DNA of 64,000 nt from Oxytricha trifallax (taxonomy: Eukaryota; Ciliophora; Spirotrichea; Sporadotrichida; Oxytrichidae). Below the pieces are notes generated by a model. It made no database searches and was not told the origin of the DNA. It was given only the letters and a program-made list of their open reading frames with translations. Positions 1 through 13,119 of the stretch are shown piece by piece; position 1 is the first letter of the stretch, and every line of letters starts with the position of its first letter. A program made the position numbers and the translations under genes. Where the stretch lies: positions 210,664-274,663 of the forward strand of contig ARYC01000075.1 of NCBI GenBank assembly GCA_000711775.1. Reading direction: 5' to 3'.

Positions 1-1199
1 AAATCCATAATTTACTAAAACTAAATTTTATATAGATATATATTTTAAATAGATAGGTAAAATAATAATAAATTAAAATCATTTTATAATAATATTTTTG
101 AACAAAACAGTTTAAAAAGATGCTGTTAAGCCATCCTCCTAAATCATCTTATAAATTAAAATTAGCTTAACTTTAGCTTTAAATCTTATTTGATATTATG
201 AATTCTTATGAATTTATGTAGGATAATTAATTATGAAATAGGTCAATTTTAAACTCAAAGAAAACAAGAAATATTTAAAATTAGAGAAGCCATTTACAAA
301 TGCTAAAAAGGTTCTTTTGACCAAAAGATACAATATTATATTTTAATTTTCTATTCAATAAGCATTAACCTCATTTTATTCTAATAGTAGTTTGTCTATC
401 ATTAATAATAGAATAATGAATGGTAATATCATATTTATATTTCTAAGAAGAAAATAATTGAAGCAATTATATTCATTTATAGTTTAAAATTTTAGTAATT
501 AATAAGAGTCATTAAGTATAAAAAATAATAATTTAAAAGACCGAATAAATTTCTAATCAGTATTTTTTTTTGTGATTTTGAATACGAATAAATGGAATTT
601 AAGGATTATTTTGGTTAATCACTTAATTACTTTTTAAAGTATTAATTTGACTAATTAAAGAAAGATAATTCATGTAAATACTGTTAAAGCCCTTAACAAA
701 ATTATAAATATTTAAATATGGCTTTCTTTAAATTAATAAAAATTCCTAAATGTATAAAACTTAATATTAAATAAATTAGTTTGTAGATTTTTAATGAGTA
801 AAAAATATTGCGCATAATTTGAAAATTCTAATTGAATTATTAAAGTATTTCATAAGTTATTACTATAACTATTGGTAAAGTGTCTATTATTTTTTTAAAA
901 TACTTCCATTATGATTTTAGAAGAAAAAATAAGAATTGGCTATTTCCTCTTTTAAACTTTTTTAAAAAGATTTAATGTATTACTAAATCTATGATTATTT
1001 ATCAAATAAAAAATGATTAATTATAAATAAGTATTCAAGTATATTATAATAAAATCATCTTGAAAAAGTCTAAATCTTAAAGTAATGTATAGCTTTCATT
1101 TAATAGTGCTGGAAAAAATGCGAAGGAAATTCAATAAGCAATTATGCTTATATAATTAGAATTTGTGAGTTTATATTTAGGAGTTGGATAAATAATAGT
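1..1199. other. A+T-rich non-coding stretch
   Basis: Dense TAA, TTTAA and AT runs with no sustained protein-like frame on either strand, even when TAA and TAG are read as Gln. I see no repeat array, RNA gene or inverted repeat here. Confidence 0.6.
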
Positions 1200-3626
1200 T
1201 TAATGCAATCAAATAGATTTTAATCAAACTATCAGACTAAACCTGATGCATTTTTTGCTTCGTCACCTTCTTGCTTTAATTATTTTCATTACGGGGCTAT
1301 AATCTTTTAATTGTTGTTCCTCGAATAAAAACTATTTTTAATTTCTCTAGTTGTTTTGTAACTCCTTGTCATCTAGAATAGTGGTATGTCCTGGGGTATT
1401 CGAGCTTCAAATCATATCTGTGCTTTCCTTTACTCTTACTTTATTTTACTTGGGTTCCCACTCTTTATAGTAGAGATACCCTTCATGAGATTATACTCTT
1501 TCCTAATGAATTATCCTTCAGCTTCCTCCTCATGATGACTTTATTATTGTATATGTTTAATTAGTGGTGGTTTTTATCTTATCAAGTTTCATTTACCTTT
1601 TTATTTAAACCTTTTTTATTTAGTTTTATAATTTATTATTTTAATTATACTTATCAACAAAATGCTTCAAACTAATTCTCAAGATCGTTTTAATTTTAAT
1701 TTTTTACACTCTTATTTGGTCTTTATTTCGTTTAAACTTGATGATACCATTGTTTTTATGTGGCATCCCTATTAAAAGTTCCCATTCTATTGTTAAGCAA
1801 TATCTATTTGAGATAATTTAAATTTAATAGTTGCTGCCTGGCACTATTAATCTATTCTCTTCTTAGCAATTTTAGAAAATCTTGTTAGTTCTTTTTCTTG
1901 AGTGATTGCTTCATCACTTCTAATGATTCTGGCATTAACATATATTCTGTGAAAACTACATTAAAGTTTTAGTTTTTAAACTCACGCTATTGCTCTATTT
2001 TTGATGATGATATCATGGTGTTCATTATATCTATTTTTAATAAATAACTTTTTATTAAGTATCATTTGTTCTTATTAGATTCATGTTATGTTTTTCATGT
2101 AACATGAAGTTTACCATTTTGAATTAATATTTTCATATTTATAATTATCTGATATTGTCGCAAGGGTTAGTGTCATTTAATGAGGGCAAGTTATGGTTTA
2201 TTTTTGACTCTATTATCATTCATGAGCAGATCGTTGTAGTACTTTACTACCTTTAACTAGTCTATTCTCTTAGTTATACTCTTTCCTCATTAATGATTTT
2301 ATCTTTAATTGGCAATAAAATTATTTCTGATTTTTATTTAAACTTCTTACCAAATATACTCTCTTAGCAGTGTTTTCGTATCTCTAATAGTTTCATTCTA
2401 CTGTTTTTGGAAGATTTTGTTCTAAAAAGGCATCTTTTTTTAATTGCCTAAAGCAGTTGTTTTTAACACTAATGCCTTGTCATGCTCTAGCTTAATATTT
2501 ATTTTCAGAGAAACTTCCTAACAATTGTTATAATTCAGTTTTTTTAGCAAACTACCTTCTTTTTAAGAATATTTCCCATCCTTACTTTTATACTTCTGTA
2601 ATTCTAATGATTCTTTTTGTCTAGATTAATTTCATGTCATTTTATTGGTATTTAATCTTAAATTCTACCATTATTAATTTGTGATCCTTTACTCTCAATT
2701 AATCTAATTCTAACTTTATAGTATCTGTACTAGATATTTATCGATCCAGTTAGTTTCCTTTGTTATGAGTATTCACTCATCATAGTATTGATTAAATGAA
2801 GTCTTCGTTGTTCAATTTTAACTTAAATTTTTTATGTGGTAGAAGTCGCACATTAAAATGAACTTTAATCTATTTCATTTTTATTTAATCGATCTTATCA
2901 TAAAAATCAGATTGTTCTATAGCATTTTAATTTTATCGTTAGAACAGTTTGGTATGTACACTGTAATTTAATATACAGTAAACCCCTTCACGTTGAAAAT
3001 GTTCCAAATTTAGAATATATTTTAATGTCTGACAATAGTTATTTGGTATTTCCAGCTATTTATCTAGAGAACAACACATCTGGGTGGTGTCCTTATTGTT
3101 CTGTCCAATAATCTTCAACAGTCTTGATTTCAACTAGTCCAAAATAAGTTTGCTTTATCCTCTAAAACTCTTATTCTTATCTTATTTAATCTTGTAACTC
3201 TATATTTTGCATTCTGAGGAAAGACATTTCGTTCAATCATTTGCTCCAATATCTGCTTTTACTATTTTATTGTTTGTGTTCTCTACTTTACTCCTCTGAT
3301 TCTTAACAAATCCTTCATACTTAGACACCCATCTTTCAAGCTCCTTAACAGCTTGAAAAGAGTAAAGTAGACTGTATTCACTGGTAGCATTTAAAAGTTA
3401 TTTAAGTTTTTATTGCTATTAATATAATTATTGCCAATGATATTTCGACATTTTGGTGTTGGGTGACATTTGTTGTAATAAAGCTTGAATGTTTAAAATG
3501 ATCTTGTATTTTTATCATGTCACTTGCATTATATTCTAGGTGTCTTCTATGAATTTCATTACATTCCTTCTCTGGAGCTTGTAATTTCAATACATCTTGT
3601 TTCTGCCTCTGCCTGTGTGATTAATT
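1200..3626 (-). pseudogene. Frame-broken coding tract, possible transposase remnant
   Basis: The minus strand is A-rich and reads as protein-like sequence in successive frames when TAA and TAG are Gln. Pieces seen: a frame ending at 3378; an 86-codon frame 3390 to 3130 starting with ATG; a frame ending at 2988; two overlapping frames about 2760 to 2220; a 123-codon frame 2025 to 1654; and an acidic then basic stretch about 1640 to 1230. The frame ending at 2988 has an aromatic YFGL block, then DYW (3105-3113), then LFSR. That spacing loosely recalls the N-terminal part of PiggyBac-type DDE transposases, but I could not place the later catalytic aspartates, so this is a weak inference. In-frame TGAs fall where Trp would fit. 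Either a decayed mobile-element gene or a real gene hidden by indel errors. Confidence 0.5.
1654..2025 (-). CDS. Gln-rich hypothetical protein piece (123 aa)
   Basis: The cleanest uninterrupted frame in the 1.2-3.6 kb tract. It starts at ATG 2025 and ends at TGA 1654 with no internal TGA; several TAA and TAG codons are read as Gln. The product is rich in Gln, Lys, Asn and Leu, with a central charged stretch likely helical (MKQSLKKKNQQDFLKLLRRE) and a Gln/Asn-rich tail. No catalytic motif is visible. The frame is open upstream of the ATG to a TGA at 2064, so the start is not certain. Downstream, protein-like reading continues only after a frame change, so this is probably a fragment of a longer broken gene. 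Confidence 0.4.
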
Positions 3627-6086
3627 TTGTAATTTATTATATTAATTTTTTTTTACAAAATAAATAATAAAATTGCTAGATTATTTAATTCAAATTAATA
3701 TAAAACTTTTAGTTGTGTATAAACGAATTTAATTTAATTTAATTTAAAAATATTAAGATTTTATTACTTAGTTAATCTAAATATTATCATGTTTTTTGTG
3801 TTGCAAATAATACCAACTTTAAAACAATCCAATATGTTTATTTCGAAAATGAAATAAATATTCTTTTTGTAAAATTAGTTATTATCAAAGATTTATCTTT
3901 TCAAAGTTTAAGAAAAATGTTTGAGATAAATAATATTAAATTTATCATTTTAATCCGATTTCTACTTTAATATAAGATAAACTTTTAAAGTTAGAGGTTG
4001 GTATAAAAAACGAAGGGTCTCATTATATTTAAAATAGTTATCAATTCAAGATATCTTTATAAATGTTTATAAAAAGTATTTACATTAGATGTAATTTGAT
4101 TAACTATATTTATTTTTAAAAACAGAATCCCTTTGCTTAACAGGGTTGTTCTTGACATAAATATAATAATTTCAGAATAATCATAATAATTATGAGTCTA
4201 CTCTAATTTTTCTATTTTTGTTTTAGATTTTACTTTGTTAAAATCTTAAATAACTCCTTTGAGTCTCAGATACTTTTGATTTAATGAATTCCTTTAGAAT
4301 TATTGTAGTAACATATTTTTAAGCTCCTTAAAATTTAAATATTGTTAAATGCTAGCATCTTATTCGCATTATTGTATTATTGCTTCTTTTTAGATTTGCA
4401 TGTTCAATCACAATCTTCAATTAATCATTCTTCAATATGAAGGGGTTAGTAAAATTGTCATTTATAAAGCCCAATTATAACTCATTGTATTTGTGTAAAA
4501 CATTCAATTTAAAAACTTATTATTTAAGAAAAAATTACTTAATTTATTTAGTTTATCGTATAAAGTCCAAATAATAAACCATTAATATGCAGTTATATTT
4601 TTATTCTCTAAAATATGATTTGTATTTTTGATTTAAAATATATGGAAATTTAAATAAGTAAAAATTTTAATTTGCTATTATAATTCATTTATTATGTTAT
4701 TATCTTTTATTTGTGTTTAACATACCTCAAGAAGGGTGCTTATCTTTTGAAATCTATATACCCAAATTTCTCTATTAAATTATGATTTAAAAATCGAATA
4801 ACTTAATTTATTTAATTTATGAATGTCATACTGAAATAGTTATATTTTCTTATATATCTCTATAGTTATGCAGCTTTCTAAGTAACTGCAAAAAAAGACT
4901 GTCAACAAGTTCAGATTAGTATATGGTAATTATAAATTTTTTTTAAAATAAAAATAATTATAACATTCAAATAATAATATAAATTTTAAATTAACTTCGA
5001 TACAATATAATCTTAAAATTTAGTTTAATAACATTTATAATTCTAACTTTAACATTAATTTCTTCTCCAGTAGTTATTTCTTTAACTATTTAAAATTTCT
5101 CATTTACTTTTACGACTTTTAATTCAATTATATTCAAAAAGATCCCAAAACATTTTTAATTGTTTAAAGATAAATTTAACTATCATTATTTTTACAATAT
5201 TGAAAATTAGATTTAAAAATCCCCTAAAATTTTATAAAAATAATGTGCAATAATTCTTAAATTGCTTTGCAGATTTGTTTAAATATATTTAATTTATAAT
5301 TTAAATATTATTTATTCAATTATTTTTTTCATTTCTTTTATTTACAAATAGTCTTATATTTTCTTAAATAAAACGCTCTATTAAATTAATTTATGTCTCC
5401 TTTTATTAATAAAAATATTTTTAAATTTCATCATTAGTTACATAAACTTAATTTGATAATTAATTACTATTGTTTATACCATTTACGTTCTAAAAAAATA
5501 CTATATTAACCGAAATTATTAGAATAATATAATGCTTTGAGATTAATTGTAAAGTGCTATTAGGGCTTATAATGTAATAATTATTTGTTGAATGTCTATG
5601 AAAAATAAAATATTTTAAGAATATAATAGAAATAACTTTTGATTTTCTTATTAATTACATGCACGTATATAGTTTAGTCTTTTAAAGTTTTACAACTAGA
5701 GACTTATTTATAGATTATTTTAGCTGTCATTTTTTTATGATATCAATAAAAGCAAATATTTAGCTGAAAATACTATAATTTAATAACTTGCCAATAAATG
5801 AATAGTTTTAATTAAACAAATACCAAACTACTAAACTATCACTCAAGAACTCTTTATTTATATATGAAATAAACAATTTTGAGAAAAAATGCAAACAAAA
5901 AATGGAACTTATAAATTCAAGATCTTAAACAGAAAAATATAAAGTTGAATATTAAAAATTTTTAATTAAAAGAATGTAAAAAATAGGAGAAAAAGAAATA
6001 AATTAAGTTAATTACTATATTATTTGGATCTATTAAGATAATTTTTCTAATATTAGAATTATTTATAAATTATAATCCTTTAATAA
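3627..6086. other. A+T-rich non-coding stretch
   Basis: No sustained protein-like frame. Short chance ORFs only. No repeat structure noticed. Confidence 0.6.
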
Positions 6087-6894
6087 ATGAAGATGGTTGT
6101 TCTCTCATTCGCAGGAGTCGTCTTTGCCTTTGCTGATTTCAGAATCAAGCATCTCTCCTGATATCACAAGCACGATGAACAATTTAGTGATGGTTTAGTA
6201 CTTAAGTGCAATGAAACTGCCCACTCAACTGGCTTAAAGTGCAATGAGTTTAAATACTGCATCCACGCTGATCGTCAACCATGCTTACAAGCAACCAGCT
6301 ACCGCTATGAAGACTTGCTAGAAAAAGAATCCTGGAGGAGTCTTTGATGACCATACCCACTGCAATGAATTCGGTTTCAGTGTCAATGGAGACCCAGTCC
6401 ACCAGTCAGTCCAATTTGAAAGATGTCAATCACACAACGACTTCAACTGTAATCACTCCTACAATAAATTTCATTTCTGCATCCCATGAAATCCACTTAG
6501 TTTAAGAGGATTTGCCTAAACGTTTTGCGGTTGGCGTCTTCAGACTTTTCTTGAAGTTCTAAGCTTTTTCTTTTAAAATGCTAAGAATTCGTGGGGCACC
6601 CAATGATGGTTTAAGATCTATGGTCAAGACACTTCCCAGAAGTTTTCCTCATTAACAAAGAGGCCACTGATTCTGTTGCTCAAATCACTGCCACCTGCAA
6701 TGTTGTTAAAGTTGTCAAGACATTCACCAAGGCTATTAGAGAGGGTTCTTCAACTTTCATTTCCAGAATAGATGGAGATATGAATAAGCAAAGTCCCAAA
6801 TTAAGCTAATGAATACTTGAAATCATCTACTGATTCAGAAAGAGGACAACTTATTGGAAAGCTCTTATAAATCGTTGCTGACTGGTCTATCTGA
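6087..6894 (+). pseudogene. Broken gene for a secreted Cys-rich protein
   Basis: A sharp G+C-richer island. ATG 6087 starts a typical signal peptide (hydrophobic core VVLSFAGVVFAFA), followed by a Cys/His-rich region. One in-frame TGA lies at codon 25 (6159-6161), just after the signal peptide. The frame shifts near 6325, where the new frame continues as NPGGVF. Two CNEF/CNH..F.FCI-like blocks, one before and one after the shift, look like an internal duplication. Further shifts occur near 6500-6600 and near 6795. The last third is Thr/Val/Lys-rich (INKEATDSVAQITATCNVV), and the tail ends at TGA 6892. Codons favour C in third position, unlike the flanks. The family is unrecognised. Either a pseudogene, or a real secreted protein whose frame is obscured by small interruptions. 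Confidence 0.6.
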
Positions 6895-9800
6895 AGAGAA
6901 AAATAGGACTTAAAAACCTATGAATAACATAACAAATTTGCAAAATTATTAAAACAAATTGACAATAAAAAATGTTTGCTATTACATAATAATTTAATTC
7001 AAATCCCATTCTTTCTCAATCTGCCATTTATATTTGCATTTTTCATATACCCTATTTTTTTCATTCTTTTATTTGAACTATTTCATTTAACTTGCCAAAT
7101 TTATTAGTATATAAGAAAACTTCTGATAAATCTTACTCCAAAAGATTATTACAATCAAGAATAGTTTAATAATATAGAAAAAATTAATACCATCTTAATT
7201 ATCAAAATTATACCTATTTTATTTCAAAAAAATTTATATAAAGGTATAATTGATCTCAATATAAAAATTATGATCATTGACTAAATAAGTACTTATATTT
7301 GGAATAAAATTTGTTAGGAAATCAGAAAAAAATATAATCAATAAATTATATTTTCTTAAATTATTTGATACAAATTTATATAATTTTCCAAATAATTTTA
7401 CTATTTTTTCGAAAAGAACACTACTTAACTAATAGATTAGTTTACTTATTGGCTATTTCTATTGTTAAATTTATAATTTTTTAATAATTTATAAAGGTAC
7501 TATTAATTTTAAACAATAATTTTTTCATTATTAAAAGTGAAAACAATTTATTTGAAAAATTAATTTGCAAAAATAAAACTTTTTAAATTTTTTTTTTCAA
7601 CTTTTATAATTTTAAAATTATGATTAATTTTTTGTTAACATAAAATTAATACTCGAGATAATTAAACTTTAAAGGGTTTTTTATTCAAAATTTAAAATGT
7701 AATTATCTATAGAGAAATGGTGAGCATTATCAGAAAACTTAAATAATCAGAATTTTTAGAGAAGTATGATTAAGAATATAAATTTTCGCATCTTAGTCTT
7801 GAAAGTGGTTTATAAGATCTTTAAATAATAAACGTTAAATGTGAAATTGATTAGAGAAAATTATTTAATTCATAGATAATTTATGATTTTTTATAAAACT
7901 ATATCCAAATATCATTATTCAGATATAAAGAAAGAAATATGATAGAAAAAGTGTTAATCGTAATGATGTCTAAACATAAATTTATAGATGAAGTCCAAAA
8001 AGTAATCGAAGTTATAATAAATTTGAAGAGCATTTAAAATAATTAAAAGAAATCTAAATATTAAAGATATTCAAAGATAAGGTTTTACATTATTTTTATT
8101 ATATAATTAAAATATATATATTGGAATAGATGCAAAAATAATAATTGATTGGATTTGATCTATAATATATAATCAATTATTAATTAATTGATATTCATAC
8201 TAAAATTGTAATAATAAATATTAATATATTTCATCCTATCTTGGAATATTATTATGAATGCGAAATTTATTAAAGTAAAAATTGTGATTCGCTCAAATTA
8301 AAACTTAAAAAAATTAAAATTTTATAAATTATAATGGATTAGAAGTTTCATCTCTCTACAGCATTATTAATTAATCTAAATTAGAATTTTCTTCATTTTT
8401 AAATATTTTATTTTTTGTATATACTTATTTATATTTTTAATAGTTTTAGTGTAAATAAAGCACAAACTGATCAGAAAATATCAATTTAATTTAAAGAATG
8501 AAAGCATTATTTAATTTTTATTCCTCAAAGTTAGAATAAAGCATTACATACATAGTAGATTCTAACAATAATAAACTTATTCAAATATAAATCATTCACA
8601 AACCCCAAAACCTAATTCGCTTAAACAGAATTATACCTTAAATTCTAAAAATATATAAATTAAACATAATAATAATAAAAATAATTTATTAAATTTCGAA
8701 GCAAAAGTTGCAATAATGGTTATTTTTCTTAGAAATTTGCGTAATTAACTCTAATAATATTTACATTTATTAATTTTTGTTTGTTTTGTATTTTTTATTT
8801 TTATTTTAATTAATTTTCCTTGTATTTTATTAATTATAGAGAATTCAGAATTCAGGAATCTAAAAAATATATATGATCTTTTTCTTCTTATAGTAATTTT
8901 AGTTTTATTTAATAATGGTTTAAGTATAAACATAAAACGAATATAAAAATCATACTCAAAAACTTATTTAAAATAAATAATAATTATAAGAACTTAGAAA
9001 AAAGCATATATTAATATTAGAATATAAATAAAGTATATAGAATTATTATATTATTATTCAATTTGATTAAAAAAAAATTTGAAAAAGTATTAGCTACCCT
9101 AGTTAAAACACACGAACTTAGCATACCACATCAAATGTTAGCATCCTTATCTTGATTATTATTAATCCTAAAACTGTTTCAAATAATCTAATATAGCAGA
9201 TTACTTTTTTCTTAATAATTTTTGTACTAAAATCATTATGAGATAGAAAAAGGAAACATTCTCTAGGAATACAAACCAAATTCGCAACAAAAACATCAAT
9301 ATTAAATAAGAAAAAATTTAATACCAAGTTGTAATGAAGTAATTTTGTGAAAAAATTCAAAACATTTAGCTTAAACTGTAAATTAAAGTAATAAGGTCAT
9401 AAATAAGATATTAAATTGAATAAATTAAGAGCTCTAAGCAATGAAATAATTAATGAAGATATATAACGTAAAACAAGTAATTAGTTAGTTTATTTAGCAA
9501 TGAATTAATTCTGTAGTTACAAAAGTAGGATAATTCAAGAACATATTTAATATCAGGAATTATGTATCAAACCAGTTGTCAGTATGAGTGTTAGAATACA
9601 TAAAGGCCTCATACCGTCGTGTAAGCAAACTCCCCTTTTCATTCGTATTTTCTACTAATCAATCTTAGTGTTTCTTCTTGTCCTAGGAGTGTTAATATAA
9701 AAAGATTAGAAATATTAAATTTATGGGGAATGGTCAATAAATGATTTAAAATTGATCATCAACAGATCAAAGTATTGTAATTTTTACTTAATTATAAATT

Positions 9801-10035
9801 ATTTAAATTAACTGTACTGATGTCCAGAAATTATAGAAGAATTTAGAAAGCTATGGATATATTTTTTTAATATTAAGAATGATAAACTGAATAAAAAATG
9901 TTTCAAGTTCATTCATATTAAATAAATAATTCTTACTGGTCAATTAATTAATTTTATTTTACTTTAAAATTCCTAAAATATATATAATTTCAGGATAAAT
10001 ATGTATTAAACTCTTATATTCTATGAATTTAATAC
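6895..10035. other. A+T-rich non-coding stretch
   Basis: Long stretch of A/T runs. The short standard-code ORFs on the minus strand at 8751-8933 and 9118-9360 have low-complexity, hydrophobic or Lys/Ile products and no start context, so I treat them as chance. A single CCCCAAAA at about 8604 is isolated and not a telomere array. Confidence 0.55.
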
Positions 10036-11001
10036 TCAGCTATTGTAATATTTAAAAATAACTAACAACATGATTGAATATTATTCTTTGCTACGTTCTT
10101 ATTCTTTTAACTTTTATTCAAAGTAAAACATTTTTCTAAAAGTATATCCATTAAATTGAATTTCAATGTAAATCAGATTTTCGTTGAATATATCAAACAA
10201 TAATTACCCTAAACAATAGCTAAACAGACTGAAATAGTTGTTAAATAAATATAAAATTTAAAAATAAAGATAAAGATATAATTAAATACTTACTTTAAAT
10301 TATTAAATGATAATGAATATAAGGCTTAAATCATTATTTACTTTTTGACTGTTTATTCTGCTGATAGAACTTTTCGAGTCCGTAGATGTCTCTTTTGGGT
10401 CGTTTGCTTTAATCTCTATATCAAGTTGAAATGTGACTTCCTCATCGCAGTACTTATGGAGCTCTGTGGCAATTTACTTGCAGAATATTTCGTCAGGTGC
10501 GATGCAAAAGTGTGGGATCCAAGGGGTTCTCCTCAAACAAATTGTTTTGCAAAGTAGTAAAAGCTATTCAGAATTTTTAGAAAATAATGCGCTTTTAATT
10601 ATCTCTCCCTTCATCACAAAGATGGGCCCACTCCTCTCTATTTATCACTCCTCCAATTGCAATTCCTATTGTTCTTCTTTAATATATATCTTAAATTTAG
10701 CCATATTTGTTGTAGAACCATGAAGCACACACAGGAATACCCAGTAATATCTTTTTATTTATCTTCCTCTGGAGAATATACTTGTTATTATGAATTAAAT
10801 TATCATTATGCGTGAAAACCAACGCAGGTTTGCTTGTGTATTTCTAGCTCTCTCTATTTTTGAACTATTTGATTGAGCATTTTACAACGCAGTTACCTTG
10901 TTGCATCCTAGACTGTCATTATCTCTAATTTTATATATAAACTTGAAGATTTTTTATCGATCACAAAATGATAAAATTTTTTAGAAAAAGCTATCTACCA
11001 T
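10036..11001 (-). CDS. Hypothetical membrane protein (up to 321 aa), one internal TGA
   Basis: ATG at 11001-10999 opens a frame that runs to TGA 10038-10036 with one internal TGA at codon 119 (10647-10645), where Trp would fit. TAA and TAG are used as Gln. The G+C-rich part ends near 10303, where two TAA codons in a row occur, so the true end could be there. Features seen: basic N-terminal part; a block NSSKIERARNTQ followed by a hydrophobic segment (IMIIQFIITSIF); a second hydrophobic stretch (YYWVFLCVLHG); then VMKGEI and CKTICLRRTP; and an acidic C-terminal part. The order of hydrophobic and CxxxCxRxxP-like blocks faintly recalls P4-type flippase ATPases, but the DKTGT and GDGxND motifs are absent, so no function is assigned. 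It is divergently arranged with the plus-strand gene at 11156, with about 150 bp between the starts. Confidence 0.5.
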
Positions 11002-11155
11002 TTAATTTTAATTTGCATAATACATTCACATTCGGAGAACTTAGGCCTTAGCACTATATGAAAGGTGGCTTAGGAACTAAAATTGTTTTCCTCTGATATC
11101 TTGAGGACTTTCATCAAAGCTAACAAGAATTTTCTTTATTTAGAATCACTTCACT

Positions 11156-11740
11156 ATGAAATTCCTCTTTTTTTTTATTTTAATATGTTGGCACCTTGGC
11201 TACAAATATTGATTCCTAAGGTATCCAAGGATCTGGCAAAAAAGCACCGCTAAATTACCGGACATTATGTAATCTTAGCATGAAATTTGTAAGTTTTTAT
11301 ATAAGATTCGGGCATAAAAATGTCAAAGGTCATCCAATTATCTTTAGATTTTATATTGCTAATCCAAGTCATCGACTTATATCGGCAATCGTTAATCATC
11401 ATTGTTTTCCTCTCAAGCATATCTATTAGTCTTCATGCTTTCCATTCGATGGAAGAACTCCCTCGCCATTGCTTTAATTACAATTAGCTCTAGTATATTC
11501 CTTGCATATCTCTTTATGATTTCTGATCCAAGAATAGTTTAAACTGCTTTGTAGATTTCCTTAAGTAGGTAGCTATTAGTATTTAAGATTTCAAGTAGGA
11601 TCTTTAAACGTTTATGGAAGATGAAGGCAGATAAAGGTTAAATGGCTTGAGACTCTGAGACTAGGAACGGGAACAGGATCGACGGTGTCAACTCAACCGA
11701 AGAGGAGGACCGGCTCTTCTTTATCGATGACATCCTGTGA
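11156..11740 (+). CDS. Hypothetical signal-peptide/membrane protein (194 aa), two internal TGA
   Basis: ATG 11156 begins a hydrophobic leader (MKFLFFFILICWHLG). The frame is continuous for 194 codons to TGA 11738. Ten or so TAA/TAG triplets sit in frame as Gln. Two internal TGA occur at codons 19 (11210) and 165 (11648), beside four normal TGG Trp codons. Residues about 103-122 form a clear membrane segment (LAIALITISSSIFLAYLFMI). The middle is Ser/Gln-rich, the region after the membrane segment is basic, and the tail is acidic (TEEEDRLFFIDDIL). The absence of frameshifts makes this one of the better cases for TGA being read as an amino acid. It shares an upstream region with the divergent minus-strand gene. 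Family unknown. Confidence 0.55.
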
Positions 11741-11835
11741 TCTACAAGCAGCATCTTTAGTGAGAAGGAATAATTAATAGTATTTATTAGTCAATAAGAC
11801 TAATAAAAAAAGAACAGGTGGCTTATTAATTTCAT

Positions 11836-11853
11836 ACTATCCCCTGTGATAGT
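11836..11853. other. Small perfect hairpin downstream of the 11.2-kb gene
   Basis: ACTATC-CCCTGT-GATAGT forms a perfect 6-bp stem with a 6-nt loop about 95 bp after the TGA at 11740. It could be a 3' UTR structure. A 6-bp stem is also expected by chance in this window. Confidence 0.3.
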
Positions 11854-11854
11854 A

Positions 11855-13119
11855 GTAGTATAAGCATATATGAAAAAGCAATCTATTAATAATTATAATA
11901 ATTATGAGAATTAATTAAAAATTAATATAATTTAATTTTAACAATTACCTTTTCTAGCAGTTTATTATCTTTTATTATTTATTAGTTTTCTAATCTTTTT
12001 AAAACTTTTTCCCTACACATTCAGGTAAACTTAGTGAATGAATAGTAAAATCATAATAAAAGTAGGAATGTCTGAAACGAATTTTTTCAAAGATTATTTC
12101 AGAATATTGTGAGTAATATTGTGAGTAATATTGTGTTAGTAATGAAGTATTTATGAATTGTCATTGACACAATCAAAGTAGTTAACTTCAATAGACAAAT
12201 ATTTTATTATATTTATTCTTTTTTTTTGCCAAAACACCAATTTTCAAAGTCTATATAATAAAAAATTTATTTAAAAAATAGCTAGTTTGATAAAGTATAT
12301 AAATCTAATTGCTGTAGTTATAGATCTTTTGATTAATATCTGGAAAAAATATTTAAAAACTTTATCCTATTGTTTTAAATAATTTCTTAAAAAGAGTTAT
12401 TATTTATAGTTTAAACAAAAATATAACGAATTATATTTACTCCCCATATTCAAATAACCAACCAATCTATTTAGTATTTAAAATAATATCTTAAATTCTT
12501 CGTAATTTTTTAGCATTCCTTTAACTTCATTGACTTAGAATTGAAGTCCTTTTAAAGGAAAATTATAAAATTAATTTCCTTAACATTTTAAAATTAATTG
12601 TAAGCTTTTTAATTAATTTCTTATATTTTTTTATTAACCAAATATAATCCTCATATTCATTTTGAAAATTATGAACTTAACAAAATTTAATTTTTACTTT
12701 AGAACTCTAATATTTTAACATCTTATTACTATTATACAATTAAGCAAATAACAGTTAAAAATATATACTTAATATTTATATATCAGATTTATCAGCTTTT
12801 AGCACTATACTAATAATTAAAGTTATTACAATCATTAATGTTATATCTTATTAAATATGCTGATTTAGTAATATTTCACTGATTTTCATCAGCATTAACT
12901 GCAATTTTATTTGTTCATATTAATTTTAAGATTAACATAATAAATTTCAACGATGGTAGATTCAAAACTAAGGTCAATAATTATTTATTATAAATTAAAT
13001 AATTATGGCATACATAGGTGGTAAATAGCTTATCATTAATTATTTATTTTAAGTATAGTAATTGCAAATTTTTAATTGACTTAGTAATCAAAAAGTGATT
13101 ATGATTAAAAAAAACAACT
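11855..13119. other. A+T-rich non-coding stretch with one short tandem repeat
   Basis: No supported gene. Contains a three-copy 12-bp tandem repeat at 12103-12138, listed separately. Confidence 0.55.
12103..12138. repeat. 12-bp tandem repeat, 3 copies
   Basis: Unit AATATTGTGAGT occurs twice exactly, followed by a third copy with a changed end. A short minisatellite-like duplication in non-coding DNA. Confidence 0.8.

Noticed and set aside
8604-8613. CCCCAAAACC as a possible C4A4 telomere repeat
   Set aside because: Only one unit, with no array and no change in the surrounding sequence.
10345-10723. Two overlapping standard-code plus-strand ORFs (70 and 96 codons)
   Set aside because: They lie antisense to the better-supported 10036-11001 minus frame, which spans the whole island with continuous protein-like reading.
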